Source: an uncultured Hyphomicrobiaceae bacterium (GTDB taxonomy: Bacteria; Pseudomonadota; Alphaproteobacteria; Rhizobiales; CAMYJA01). From it: 46,571 nt of DNA. Shown here in pieces: positions 8,097 to 15,714 of the stretch (positions are counted from its first letter, which is position 1; each line of letters begins with the position of its first letter). The notes below the pieces were generated by a model that did no database searches, was not told where the DNA came from, and saw only the letters and a list, made by a program, of their open reading frames with translations. The stretch is taken from NCBI GenBank assembly GCA_947258705.1, contig CAMYJA010000015.1, positions 51,936 through 98,506 on the forward strand, in the 5' to 3' direction. The position numbers were made by a program, and so were the translations under genes.

Positions 8097-8852
8097 TCAC
8101 TTACCGGCATTTCCGGCCGGATTCCCGTTGCGCTCATCGCCACGCCACAGGGTGCCGTTGAGTGCGACGAGGCAAAAACCGTAGAGCGCCGCGACCGCCA
8201 GGATAATCCTTGCGACCGGTGCCTCGGCGTCGAAACCAACGCTCACGATCCAGATCGATGCGGCCGCGCCAAGGGCGGTCACCAGCAATGTCAGGGGACG
8301 CAGCTTGCGGTTCCGAACCGGATGCGCCCAACGCAGCGGCATAAAGGTCAGCGCCGCGAATATGAGGATAACGATCGCGGCTCCCGGTTTGGACGGCTGG
8401 AATATGAACAGATAAAAAATCACGACATTCCAGATGGCCGGGAAGCCGGTGAAGGAATGATCTTCGGCTTTGCTTCTGGTGTCAGAGAAATGATAGAGCG
8501 AGGTCAGGAGGATGACGGACGCCATGAACAGCGATTGGTGCACGGGCAGCATGCCCGATTTTACCAGAGCCACGGCCGGGACAAACACGTAGTTCAAATA
8601 ATCGACAATGAGGTCAAGACGGCCACCGCTGAAGCGCTGATCGGATTGCACCTTGAAGCTGCGGGCGATGGGGCCGTCAATGGCGTCGATGACGAGGGCC
8701 AGTCCAAGCCAGATAAAAGCCGTTTCCCACTGCCGCTCATAGACTGCCTCCAGGCCCATGAGGGCGATGACAGCACCCGAGGCGGTCAGGCTGTTTATCA
8801 GGAACAGGAGCATCGACTGGCGGCTTACATTCGGCATGGCGGGGATATGCAT
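8097..8852 (-). CDS. pcs: Phosphatidylcholine synthase
   Basis: 251 residues with about eight membrane segments. It carries the CDP-alcohol phosphatidyltransferase motif as DAIDGPIARSF...GGRLDLIVDY, that is DG-x2-AR-x8-9-G-x3-D-x3-D with all acidic residues kept. The spacing and the IVDYLNYVFVPA continuation match bacterial Pcs, which condenses CDP-diacylglycerol with choline to give phosphatidylcholine, rather than PgsA or PssA. Pcs is common in alphaproteobacteria that associate with eukaryotes or take up choline. It is monocistronic between the terC-type gene and a small exported protein. A second ATG six codons in is an alternative start. Confidence 0.88.
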   Translation of the reverse strand: MHIPAMPNVSRQSMLLFLINSLTASGAVIALMGLEAVYERQWETAFIWLGLALVIDAIDGPIARSFKVQSDQRFSGGRLDLIVDYLNYVFVPAVALVKSGMLPVHQSLFMASVILLTSLYHFSDTRSKAEDHSFTGFPAIWNVVIFYLFIFQPSKPGAAIVILIFAALTFMPLRWAHPVRNRKLRPLTLLVTALGAAASIWIVSVGFDAEAPVARIILAVAALYGFCLVALNGTLWRGDERNGNPAGNAGK

Positions 8853-8977
8853 CGAAGGCTTGTGAAAAATGACGTGTCAATTCAGGCAAAATAAAAGAGA
8901 GCGGAAAATGCCCTCTTGAATTTAACTTTCAATTCTGAGATCGACCGATTGCACGGGCGTTTTCGAATGTGAAGCTC

Positions 8978-9364
8978 CTAGAAACGGTGCTTCACCGTAC
9001 CGCGGATCATTACATCGCCATCGGTCGGATCTTCTTTGGCTGCCGAAGAATTGACGTCGGATTGTTCCTTGGCGCCGTAAAGCAGGTCGAGGCCGAAATC
9101 AAGTTTCGGCAGGACGCCAATTTTTCCAAGACCTGGAATATTGATTTCCGTGCCTTCCGTGGGCTTCTGGCCGGCAGATGGCAACGACAGTTCCGCAGCG
9201 CCTGGCATTGCAGCATCCACTGGCGGTGCATTCTTACTTGCGCCGCTTTCAGCCGCCGCCGTAGCGTCCGGCGAAATCTGTGTTTCCTGAAATGCGTCTG
9301 CCGGTGCGGCCATAAATGCCGTCACGCAGACAATCGCCATTAATCTGAACAAATTAATCACCAT
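8978..9364 (-). CDS. Small exported protein, unknown function
   Basis: 128 residues. A signal peptide is clear (MVINLFRLMAIVCVTAFMAAPADA). The middle is rich in Ala, Ser and Pro and probably unstructured. The C-terminal 50 residues have a patterned segment (INIPGLGKIGVLPKLDFGLDLLYG) and end VMIRGTVKHRF; the terminal aromatic recalls an outer-membrane strand, although the protein is too short for a full barrel. I cannot name a family. It stands alone on the minus strand, and a CtrA-type box lies about 180 bp upstream. Confidence 0.6.
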   Translation of the reverse strand: MVINLFRLMAIVCVTAFMAAPADAFQETQISPDATAAAESGASKNAPPVDAAMPGAAELSLPSAGQKPTEGTEINIPGLGKIGVLPKLDFGLDLLYGAKEQSDVNSSAAKEDPTDGDVMIRGTVKHRF

Positions 9365-9542
9365 AAACCCCGCACCACTTTTGAATACCTTATAGAATGA
9401 CTATTAACATCAGGAAATTCAAGCATGTTCCGACACCGGTTAAACATCTGTAAATATAGGCTTTTTTTAATGTTTGCATAGCCAGGCGTGGCGTTTTGGC
9501 AACAAAATCACTGCTGAATCGAACGAATCACCTGGCTAAAGA

Positions 9543-9557
9543 TTAACGATTCGTTAA
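9543..9557. promoter_or_regulatory. Candidate CtrA box
   Basis: TTAACGATTCGTTAA is an exact match to TTAA-N7-TTAA, the full CtrA recognition element of alphaproteobacteria. It lies about 180 bp upstream of the start at 9364. Identity by consensus only; binding is inferred. Confidence 0.4.
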
Positions 9558-9679
9558 ATATATTGCGGCAGTTGGGCATGAGCTGGGCTGAACTTTGACG
9601 AAAAATGAGCATTGTCGGCGACGGCCTGAGCGGCAGAGCCCGATCAGGACCAATGAAAAGCCGCGGCCCGATGATCGCA

Positions 9680-9727
9680 ACACTGAACGATCCCGACACT
9701 GCACGATCCCGACACTGCACGATCCCA
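9680..9727. repeat. Three tandem 16-bp units
   Basis: ACACTGCACGATCCCG is repeated three times; the first copy has one internal change and the third a change in the last base. It lies just beyond the terminator of the first porin gene. No spacers, so not CRISPR. Confidence 0.75.
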
Positions 9728-9737
9728 ATTGATCCCC

Positions 9738-9771
9738 AAAAAAAAGCGGCCCCTCGAGAGGAGCCGCTTTC
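9738..9771 (-). terminator. Terminator of porin 1
   Basis: Read on the minus strand, AAGCGGCTCCTC pairs with GGGGCCGCTT around a TCGA loop and ends in a T-run. The same hairpin, with nearly identical sequence, follows the second porin gene. Confidence 0.85.
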
Positions 9772-9794
9772 TATTCAATTCTAGAACGTCGTGC

Positions 9795-11060
9795 TTAGAA
9801 TTTGATGGTTCCGCCGATGACGGTTGCATCATATTCGTCGTCAGTTGCATCGCCGTCTGCATCTTCTTCAAAGTGACGATAGCCGATGAACATCTGGAAG
9901 ACGGCCGAGTCGAAGTTCTGAACAACGCCCAGACCCCACATCGTGCCTTCAGAGTCATTAGCCGCACCGAACGGATCCAGCTCGGAGTGCCAGTACTCGG
10001 CATAAGCGCCGGTCTTGCCATATCCGAACCAGTTTTTCAGGACACCAGCCTTGAGATAGTAGAACTGGTAGTCTGTGTTCGTGCCACCACCGGTCTGAAG
10101 GTCCGACTGTCCAGCTGCGACATTGAAGTTGAAGCCTGTCGGTTTATGCAGGACGCCACCGGAGCCCATGAAGCACTGCTGACCGAACGGTGAGAAGCCG
10201 CCCGACACGTTTCCGCAACCACCGGAATCACGTCCACCAAAGATCTGTTCGTCTTCGGTTTGGATGTAAGCAACGCCGCCAGCGACCTTGAAGTCGCCGA
10301 ACTGACCTGCATAGCGCAGGGCTGCATCCCAGTAATCGCTTTCACCCCAGGAGGCGCTCATGACGAAGCCAGCGATTTTCGGGCTGTCATAGCGTACCCG
10401 GTCACCACGTCCACCACCGTCAAGGTTGTTGAAAAGACCGCGTGGGACGAAGCTGCCACCCATGATCGATGCATTAACGTTCGAACGGGCGTGGAATCGC
10501 GTGCCCGAGAGATCGATCTGAGAGATGCCGTCCGATGCCGTGTGGCTGTGACCCCAGGAGACCGTACCGAATTGCTTCGATGTCAAGTGGAGCACGCTAT
10601 GGCGCAGCACAAGACCTTCGGCCTCGACACCGTCATCACCGTTGCCGGGAAGATTGCCGGTAGTGGTTTGATGAATCAGCGTATCGCCGATACCCCACTC
10701 ATATCTGTAGCCGACCGAGATATCAGGCGTGATTTTGGCACCGCCCTTGATGCCCCAGCGCGAAATACCGCTCATCGCGATATCGACGCCGTATACATCG
10801 GAGCGCGAGTTGCCTGCGCCGTTGTCATCTTCCCAAATCAAAAGTGCACGGGTTACAAAGCCGTAGATTTTTACGGAAACCTTGCGGTTGCCCTTGCGTA
10901 CAGTTGTGGCCTCGAGTTCCGCAACGCGTTCCTCGAGATCAGCACAGCAATCACCACCGAGACCGCCAGCCTGAGCCGGTGTCATCAGTCCGCCAGCAAG
11001 TATACCGGCGGCTGCGATGATCGCGAAACGACTTGATGTTTTCATCAGTCCCCCAATCAT
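9795..11060 (-). CDS. Alphaproteobacterial outer-membrane porin (paralogue 1)
   Basis: 421 residues from the ATG at 11060, which has GGAG 7 bases upstream; the longer frame would need a TTG. A signal peptide ends near AQA. The mature N-terminus GGLGGDCCADLEERVAELEATT is a short coiled coil with paired Cys, followed by RKGNRKVSVKIYGFV, the usual entry to the barrel in porins of this group. The rest alternates beta-strand-like segments and Gly/Asp/Asn-rich loops and ends in TVIGGTIKF with a terminal Phe, the outer-membrane insertion signal. It is a passive channel for small solutes. The second copy at 12642-13889 is similar along its whole length; the loops differ most. Confidence 0.92.
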   Translation of the reverse strand: MIGGLMKTSSRFAIIAAAGILAGGLMTPAQAGGLGGDCCADLEERVAELEATTVRKGNRKVSVKIYGFVTRALLIWEDDNGAGNSRSDVYGVDIAMSGISRWGIKGGAKITPDISVGYRYEWGIGDTLIHQTTTGNLPGNGDDGVEAEGLVLRHSVLHLTSKQFGTVSWGHSHTASDGISQIDLSGTRFHARSNVNASIMGGSFVPRGLFNNLDGGGRGDRVRYDSPKIAGFVMSASWGESDYWDAALRYAGQFGDFKVAGGVAYIQTEDEQIFGGRDSGGCGNVSGGFSPFGQQCFMGSGGVLHKPTGFNFNVAAGQSDLQTGGGTNTDYQFYYLKAGVLKNWFGYGKTGAYAEYWHSELDPFGAANDSEGTMWGLGVVQNFDSAVFQMFIGYRHFEEDADGDATDDEYDATVIGGTIKF

Positions 11061-11826
11061 TTTATTCTCCAATCCAAATCTTTTTCATGTCCGTATCACG
11101 CAAATGCTCCATGCCCGAAGGCCGACCACCTGCATTTGTGAGCCTGGAACGCGCGCGAATTTACGGACGCACGGATCTCAAGGCGACGCCTAACGCATTA
11201 CTGGATTACTGATTATGGGAGATACGCCCCACGTATACTCTCGGTACTCGAACGGTACTCGCAAGCTCTTGAGATCAAAAGGTCCGGGCGGGATTTGAGC
11301 CGATCGTGATGGCTCGTTTTCCGCCTTTGATGGCCGCCCCAGCACTCATGAGCGCAACAGGGTGGCACGCCTTTAATAGATCTCACACGCGAAACTGTAG
11401 AATCTATGGTTTAATAAATACTTGATCGGCAAGGTCAGCGTAAACCATTTCCGCCCAATCGACAGGCAAATCACCCCCGCCTGTGTCTAAATGGTCACTC
11501 TGCCTCCCGCCAAGCCCTAATTTTTCCGGTTTTACCGATTCTGATAAAGGCGGAGAATGTTAACAACTCACCCTCTTATCCGCCCCTTCGAACATGAATC
11601 CCGGGTTTTGGACGTTATCACTGCAAATATGTGACAGCGATTCGCCGGATTTACGATGAGAAAACAGGGGACGTTACGTGAACTCTGGTTATGGGCAGGG
11701 GATCTGTGGTTATGGGGGGGGGGGCTGTGGTTATTGGTATCGGATCTGTCGGCCAGGTGCCCTATGGCGGCAGGCAAGTGACAGGCGGAGGAATTCCCCC
11801 GCCTGTCATCTTTACTCGTATTGCGG
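11061..11826. other. Intergenic region upstream of porin 1
   Basis: About 770 bases with no supported gene. The part next to the porin should hold its promoter and a long 5' leader. The distal part contains GGTTATGG-type near-repeats and an 11-G run. Open frames of 69 and 185 codons cross this area, but their compositions are unlike proteins and one overlaps the DsrE-type gene antisense. Confidence 0.5.
11714..11724. repeat. Run of eleven G
   Basis: A mononucleotide G11 tract between imperfect copies of CTGTGGTTATGG. Such tracts are prone to length change. It lies about 100 bp downstream of the DsrE-type gene and about 650 bp upstream of porin 1. Confidence 0.85.
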
Positions 11827-12263
11827 TTATGGCCGCAAGTAGCTGTAACCCTTTTCCTGAAGCGAGATCAGCTGGATCACACCGGAAGGTACTTTTTTGC
11901 TTCCGAAATGAGGGCAACGTCCTTGCCGGCTTTCTTGCTCATCTTGCGATGGGTGTTGCCGCAGGCAGAAAACTTGATGTTCGAATTCGCCAGCGCCATC
12001 GAAGCGATCCGGGCTTTCACCGGGCTGGTATCGGCGCGGAACATGTGCAGTCCGGGCCCATAGGCGACGACTTCCACGGAGACGGTATCGCCCTTCTTCT
12101 TGTAGTAGTTGATGGTGTTCTGGACGTTATTGAGGGTCATGCCCATGACCTTCTTGTCGTTCTCATCAACATGAAACGCAACTTTGTGGTCAGCCGCGAA
12201 AGCGGCCCCGCTGGCAAATGCCAATGCTACAAGTGCAACCACTACTGAAGTCAGCCGGTTCAT
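11827..12263 (-). CDS. Secreted DsrE-family protein, full length only after a -1 frameshift
   Basis: In the first frame the product is 128 residues and stops at a TGA at 11877-11879. It has a signal peptide (to about AFA at 23), then a DsrE-like fold with VEVVAYGPGLHMF and a Cys in FSACGN. Family members end with a segment like VPAGVV...GWAYIRP. Here that segment (VPSGV...GYSYLRP, 21 residues) is present in the -1 frame immediately after codon 124 and ends at a TAA at 11827-11829, giving about 145 residues. The switch point is A_AAA_AAG in the correct phase. Either programmed slippage, a real one-base lesion or a homopolymer sequencing error explains this. The start is secure (GGGAG 7 bases upstream). 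DsrE relatives handle sulfur or redox chemistry; the exact role is unknown. Confidence 0.75.
11892..11898 (-). other. A_AAA_AAG slippery heptamer
   Basis: On the minus strand the codons GCA AAA AAG place the heptamer exactly as X_XXY_YYZ. This is the class of site used in bacterial dnaX -1 frameshifting. The zero-frame stop follows four codons later. A pairing CCTTCC with GGAAAAGG downstream is possible but begins only 3-4 bases after the site. Confidence 0.5.
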
Positions 12264-12417
12264 ACGTATTCTCCCATAAGTTTATAGTTATTGTTTTAGC
12301 CCGGCTACGGTAGCACCCGCCCGATGCCGTTACTATCGGGGGCAACACCGGCTTCGATCAAAACCTGTCACGTTTTTGTGACCGTGAGGCGGGTGCGAAC
12401 TATGGGCGGGTATGATG

Positions 12418-12462
12418 CTTCATCCTTCGAGACGCGAAATGAATTCGCTCCTCAGGATGAGG
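12418..12462. repeat. Intergenic palindromic repeat, copy A
   Basis: Arms CATCCTTCGAGACG... and ...CTCCTCAGGATGAGG form a long imperfect hairpin. It resembles CTCATCCTGAGGAG...GTCTCGAAGGATGAG elements that recur between genes in Hyphomicrobiales. Copy A and copy B are in opposite orientation. Confidence 0.65.
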
Positions 12463-12491
12463 TTTTTATCTTTCCCGATCAACCCGCCACG

Positions 12492-12545
12492 CCTCATCCT
12501 GAGGAGAGCATGTGGCTAAGCCACAGCTCGTCTCGAAGGATGAGG
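12492..12545. repeat. Intergenic palindromic repeat, copy B
   Basis: CCTCATCCTGAGGAG at the left pairs imperfectly with CGTCTCGAAGGATGAGG at the right, with an inner hairpin TGTGGCTAAGCCACA. Same family as copy A, inverted relative to it and 30 bp away. Confidence 0.7.
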
Positions 12546-12582
12546 TTTTTTATTTTGTGGCGCCCTCCCGACGATCACGCGC

Positions 12583-12614
12583 AAAAAAAAGCGGCCCCTC
12601 GAGAGGAGCCGCTT
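12583..12614 (-). terminator. Terminator of porin 2
   Basis: The same GC-rich hairpin as after porin 1 (AAGCGGCTCCTC/GGGGCCGCTT on the minus strand) with a T-run, evidence that the porin duplication included its terminator. Confidence 0.85.
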
Positions 12615-12641
12615 TCTGTATTTTACGCTGGTAAGTTCGAC

Positions 12642-13889
12642 TTAGAACTTCATGCTGCCACCGAGGAGAATCGAGGATGATTCGTCGCTCGTCGGATCAC
12701 CAGGCTGGTCCTCTTCATAGAAGCGATAGCTGGCGAACATCTGGAAGGCGGCTGCATCGAAGTTCTGGACAACGCCCAGTCCCCACATTGTGCCTTCTGC
12801 CGTCGTGTTGGCGCTTGTGTCTTCCTGCTCGGAAGCGAAGTACTCGCCGTAGATGCCGGATTTACCCATGCCGAACCAGTTCTTCAGGAAACCAGCCTTG
12901 ATATACCAGTAAGTGTCCTCGTCGGTATCACCAACCGCGATCCCGTCGTCACGCTTGCCAGCAGCGAAGTTGATGTTGAAGCCGGACGGGGTATGGAGAA
13001 TACCACCGGAACCAATCAGGCATTCCTCACCAAACGGTTGAGTGCCACCTGACACGTTGGCGCAACCGCCGGAGTCACCCGTGGTGCCATCGTCTTCGGT
13101 CTCGATATAACCGATGCCCGCGGCAACTTTGAAGTCACCGAACTTTTGCGCGAAGCGAAGAGCCACATCCCAGTAGTCACTTTCACCCCAGGACGCGCTC
13201 AAGACGAAGCCGGCCAGTTTTGGCGTGTCGTAACGAACCCGGTCACCACGTCCACCGCCGTCAAAGTTGGCGAACAGTCCGCGTGCAACAAATCCGTCCA
13301 CGAGCGTGTTGTTCACGTTCGAACGTGCGAAACGCTTGGTGCCCGAGAGGTCGATCTCCGCAACCTTGTCAGACGCCGTATGGCTGTGACCCCAGGACAA
13401 CTTGCCCATGCTCTTCGATTTTATGTGGATGACGTTATGGCGAAGTGCCAGACCTTCGGCTTCGGCGCCGTCATCATCGGTCGGGCTTGTGTTGTGGAGC
13501 AGCGAATCGCTTGACGACCATTCAAACTTGTATCCAACGGATACGTCTGAGTTGATCTTGGCACCGCCCTTGATGCCCCAACGTGAAATACCGCTCATGG
13601 CGATATCGACATTGTATACATCCGAATTGCTGAGACCAGCGCCGTTGTCTTCGTCCCAGAACAACACTGCGCGGGTAATGATGCCGTAAAGCTTGACGGA
13701 AACCTTGCGGTTGCCCTTGCGTACAGTCGTTGCTTCAAGTTCTGCAACACGCTCTTCCAGATCTGCACAGCAATCTCCACCGAGACCACCAGCCTGAGCT
13801 GAAGAAAGCGCGTAGCCTGTCATAAAAATACCAGCCGCTGCCGCTAAGGCAAACCGACTGGATGTCTTTAAAAGTCGTCCCCCGATCAT
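12642..13889 (-). CDS. Alphaproteobacterial outer-membrane porin (paralogue 2)
   Basis: 415 residues. It opens MIGGRLLKTSSRFALAAAAG with a signal peptide to about AQA, the coiled-coil head GGDCCADLEERVAELEATTVRKGNRKVSVKLYG, and beta-barrel repeats such as MSGISRWGIKGGAKI, LSWGHSHTASD, NNTLVDGFVARGLF and GGRGDRVRYDTPK that are also found in paralogue 1. It ends LLGGSMKF. GGAG lies 10 bases before the ATG. The order on the minus strand is porin 2, DsrE-type gene, porin 1, each well separated, so they are probably independent transcripts. The paralogues may be expressed under different conditions or differ in pore selectivity. Confidence 0.92.
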   Translation of the reverse strand: MIGGRLLKTSSRFALAAAAGIFMTGYALSSAQAGGLGGDCCADLEERVAELEATTVRKGNRKVSVKLYGIITRAVLFWDEDNGAGLSNSDVYNVDIAMSGISRWGIKGGAKINSDVSVGYKFEWSSSDSLLHNTSPTDDDGAEAEGLALRHNVIHIKSKSMGKLSWGHSHTASDKVAEIDLSGTKRFARSNVNNTLVDGFVARGLFANFDGGGRGDRVRYDTPKLAGFVLSASWGESDYWDVALRFAQKFGDFKVAAGIGYIETEDDGTTGDSGGCANVSGGTQPFGEECLIGSGGILHTPSGFNINFAAGKRDDGIAVGDTDEDTYWYIKAGFLKNWFGMGKSGIYGEYFASEQEDTSANTTAEGTMWGLGVVQNFDAAAFQMFASYRFYEEDQPGDPTSDESSSILLGGSMKF

Positions 13890-14384
13890 GATTTTATACT
13901 CCGTGGACTAACGCTACTAAAACTTAGAGGCCCGTTTACGAGAACCTCCGTGACTAATGGTCGTATGCAAAAATCCGCGCTTGTTGCGAATGGCCTACTA
14001 ACCAACCGTGATCAGGAATAGCGTGAATGGCCGGGAAGTGTAAACAAAATAAGTCCGCCTTGACACACATCCGAATCATACTGTGGCGATTGGGTCACGT
14101 TTTTGTGTATGGATGGGTTGGGCGCGGCCGGGGGTTCAGGGTATTAAGTGAATAAATACAATGCTCTAAGCCCCTTTGGTGGGTAATGTGCCAGCATGGA
14201 AAAGCAATGTGACTTTCACCGGTTTTTGCCATTGCCCGGTGGAAAACCCGGGTTGTTTCAATGAATTGGACACATACAGCCACCGAATGCGCCAGTATGT
14301 CAGGTTTTGAAAATCCGTAACCGGATGGATGGCGTGTCCTCATGGTGAGGAGGCGCATGAAATGCGCCGTCTCGAACCATAAGA
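13890..14384. other. Intergenic region upstream of porin 2
   Basis: About 500 bases without a supported gene. The right end carries another intergenic palindrome. The left part should hold the porin 2 promoter. Confidence 0.5.
14338..14382. repeat. Intergenic palindromic repeat, copy C
   Basis: CCTCATGGTGAGGAGGCGCA, then an ATGAAAT centre and TGCGCCGTCTCGAACCATAAG. The inner GGCGCAT/ATGCGCC arms pair perfectly and the outer TCATGGT/ACCATAA arms nearly so. It is a variant of copies A and B, abutting the end of the metallo-beta-lactamase gene, where it could also act as a 3' stabilising hairpin. Confidence 0.65.
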
Positions 14385-15251
14385 TCATTTGCTCTTGCGC
14401 AGCGGCACCTTGATATAGGAGACGCCATTGTCCTCCGGCGGCGGCATATGGCCGGCGCGGATATTCACCTGAAGCGAGGGATACAGCAGCAGCGGCGTCG
14501 CCAGATCCTTGTCCCGTGCTTCTCGGGCGGCGGCAAATTCGTCCTCGGTCACGCCCGCAATCAGGACATTTTTGCGAGATTCGCCCACAGTCGTCACCCA
14601 GGCGTTCTGGTCGCGGCCCTTTTCTGGCAGGTAGTCATGGCAAAGGTAAAGCTTTGTCTCCTCCGGCAGAGAAAGAATCTTCTGGATCGACCGGTAAAGC
14701 TGACGCGCGTCGCCGCCAGGAAAATCGGACCTGGCCGTGCCGTAGTCGGGCATGAACAAAGTATCGCCGACAAAGGCCGAATCGCCGATCAGATAGGTGA
14801 GATCGATGGCGGTGTGGCCCGGCGTATACATGACCTCGGCTTCCATCTCGCCGATGGTAAACCGGTCGCCGTCCAGAAAGAGGTGATCGAAGATGGCCGG
14901 ATCGGTTTCCAGGCCGTTTTTGTAATTGAATATATTGTTCCAGGTGGTCTGAACGTCCTTGATATGATCGCCAACAGCGATTTTACCGCCGAGTTCGTCC
15001 TTGATATAAGGCGCTGCCGTCAGATGATCGGCGTGGACATGGGTTTCGAGAATCCATTCGATTTCCAGCCCCTTCTCCCGGACATAGGCGATCACCTCAT
15101 CCGCATGAGCCGTCGAGCGGGCGCCCGACTTGGGATCATAATCAAGCACAGGATCGAGTATGGCGGCTTTATTCGTCGCCGGATCCATAATGACATGGGT
15201 TACGGTTTTCGTCATGTCGTCGAAAAATGATTGCACTTCCGGGGTCGTCAT
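14385..15251 (-). CDS. MBL-fold hydrolase, ETHE1/Blh-type persulfide dioxygenase
   Basis: 288 residues. The metal motif is THVHADHL (H-x-H-x-D-H), with further ligands in TPGHTA and a late His in LCHDY. The length and the sequence DPVLDYDPKSGARST match the group of ETHE1/Blh persulfide dioxygenases and CstB-like enzymes, which oxidise glutathione persulfide or related sulfane sulfur to sulfite. AAGGAG lies 7 bases before the start. It is divergent from two YeeE/YedE-type genes, as in bigR-type sulfide detoxification loci, but no ArsR-type regulator or DUF442 sulfurtransferase is present. Activity on persulfide is inferred; a generic glyoxalase II-like role is less likely. Confidence 0.82.
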   Translation of the reverse strand: MTTPEVQSFFDDMTKTVTHVIMDPATNKAAILDPVLDYDPKSGARSTAHADEVIAYVREKGLEIEWILETHVHADHLTAAPYIKDELGGKIAVGDHIKDVQTTWNNIFNYKNGLETDPAIFDHLFLDGDRFTIGEMEAEVMYTPGHTAIDLTYLIGDSAFVGDTLFMPDYGTARSDFPGGDARQLYRSIQKILSLPEETKLYLCHDYLPEKGRDQNAWVTTVGESRKNVLIAGVTEDEFAAAREARDKDLATPLLLYPSLQVNIRAGHMPPPEDNGVSYIKVPLRKSK

Positions 15252-15420
15252 CCCACTGCTCCTTCAAGATTGTCCTTAGCGGCGCCTTGCTTCACAGCCG
15301 TCAGCACCGATATGCGGCCTTTTAGCAGCCATTTTCACCAATTGAAGGCAAATCCGGCTTCCCTGCCCAAGCAGCCCTGACGTCATGCCGGAGGAAATTT
15401 ATCATAACTTCCGGTTACGC

Positions 15421-15480
15421 CGCGGATTAATCCGGCGCAGATTGATCTGGCGCAGATTGATCAGGCACAGATTGATCAGG
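15421..15480. repeat. Four tandem 15-bp units
   Basis: Units CGCAGATTGATCTGG, CGCAGATTGATCAGG and CACAGATTGATCAGG are consecutive, preceded by a diverged first unit CGCGGATTAATCCGG. Each contains a GAT..ATC-like dyad, so the array may present repeated protein sites. Confidence 0.75.
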
Positions 15481-15515
15481 CCGTTTCCTTGCCTCCAAGA
15501 AATTACTTGTAACAG

Positions 15516-15529
15516 TATATTCGAATATA
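15516..15529. promoter_or_regulatory. Candidate operator palindrome in the sulfur cluster
   Basis: TATATTCGAATATA is a perfect 14-bp palindrome in an AT-rich stretch between divergent sulfur genes. It fits the type of site bound by ArsR-family persulfide sensors such as BigR or SqrR, but the match to their exact consensus is unverified. Confidence 0.4.
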
Positions 15530-15714
15530 TATATGATAAAACAATTCTAAATCAACAATAGGGGACAACAGAATTATCCCCGCTTGAGACGGCATATCCG
15601 GAAGCGCCCGATACAGCTTAACAGCGTACGCTTCCCATTCACCTTGGGATTTAAGGCAATTATCGGCTTTTTTCCAGAGTGCCGTCGCGGAGATTTTTTG
15701 GGAGAAAAGCAATC

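Larger units (their letters stand above)
9365..9794. other. Intergenic region between small exported protein and porin 1
   Basis: About 430 bases without a supported gene. It holds a CtrA-like site, three 16-bp tandem repeats and the terminator of the first porin gene. Short frames here (60-70 codons) are made largely of the repeats and are not credible. Confidence 0.5.
12264..12641. other. Intergenic region between porin 2 and the DsrE-type gene
   Basis: About 380 bases without a gene. It contains the two inverted palindromic repeats, the terminator of porin 2 and presumably the promoter of the DsrE-type gene. Confidence 0.6.
15252..15714. other. Divergent control region of the sulfur cluster
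   Basis: About 460 bases between the MBL gene and the first YeeE-type gene. It contains a 15-bp tandem array and an AT-rich palindrome. A 69-codon minus-strand frame covers part of it, but lacks recognisable features and overlaps the YeeE-type gene's ribosome-binding site. Confidence 0.55.

Noticed and set aside
9680-9727. Possible CRISPR array
   Set aside because: Units are 16 bp, contiguous, with no spacers and no cas genes; the 11-bp and 15-bp arrays fail for the same reason.
11691-12248. 185-codon plus-strand frame across the G11 tract and opposite the DsrE-type gene
   Set aside because: Starts in repetitive DNA, lacks a ribosome-binding site and overlaps a signal-peptide-bearing gene antisense.
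14095-14388. 97-codon minus-strand frame before porin 2
   Set aside because: Its first part is a translation of the intergenic palindromic repeat, which gives similar false frames wherever it occurs.
15503-15712. 69-codon minus-strand frame in the sulfur control region
   Set aside because: Looks partly protein-like but overlaps the YeeE-type gene's ribosome-binding site and the palindrome, with no convincing own start site or family.
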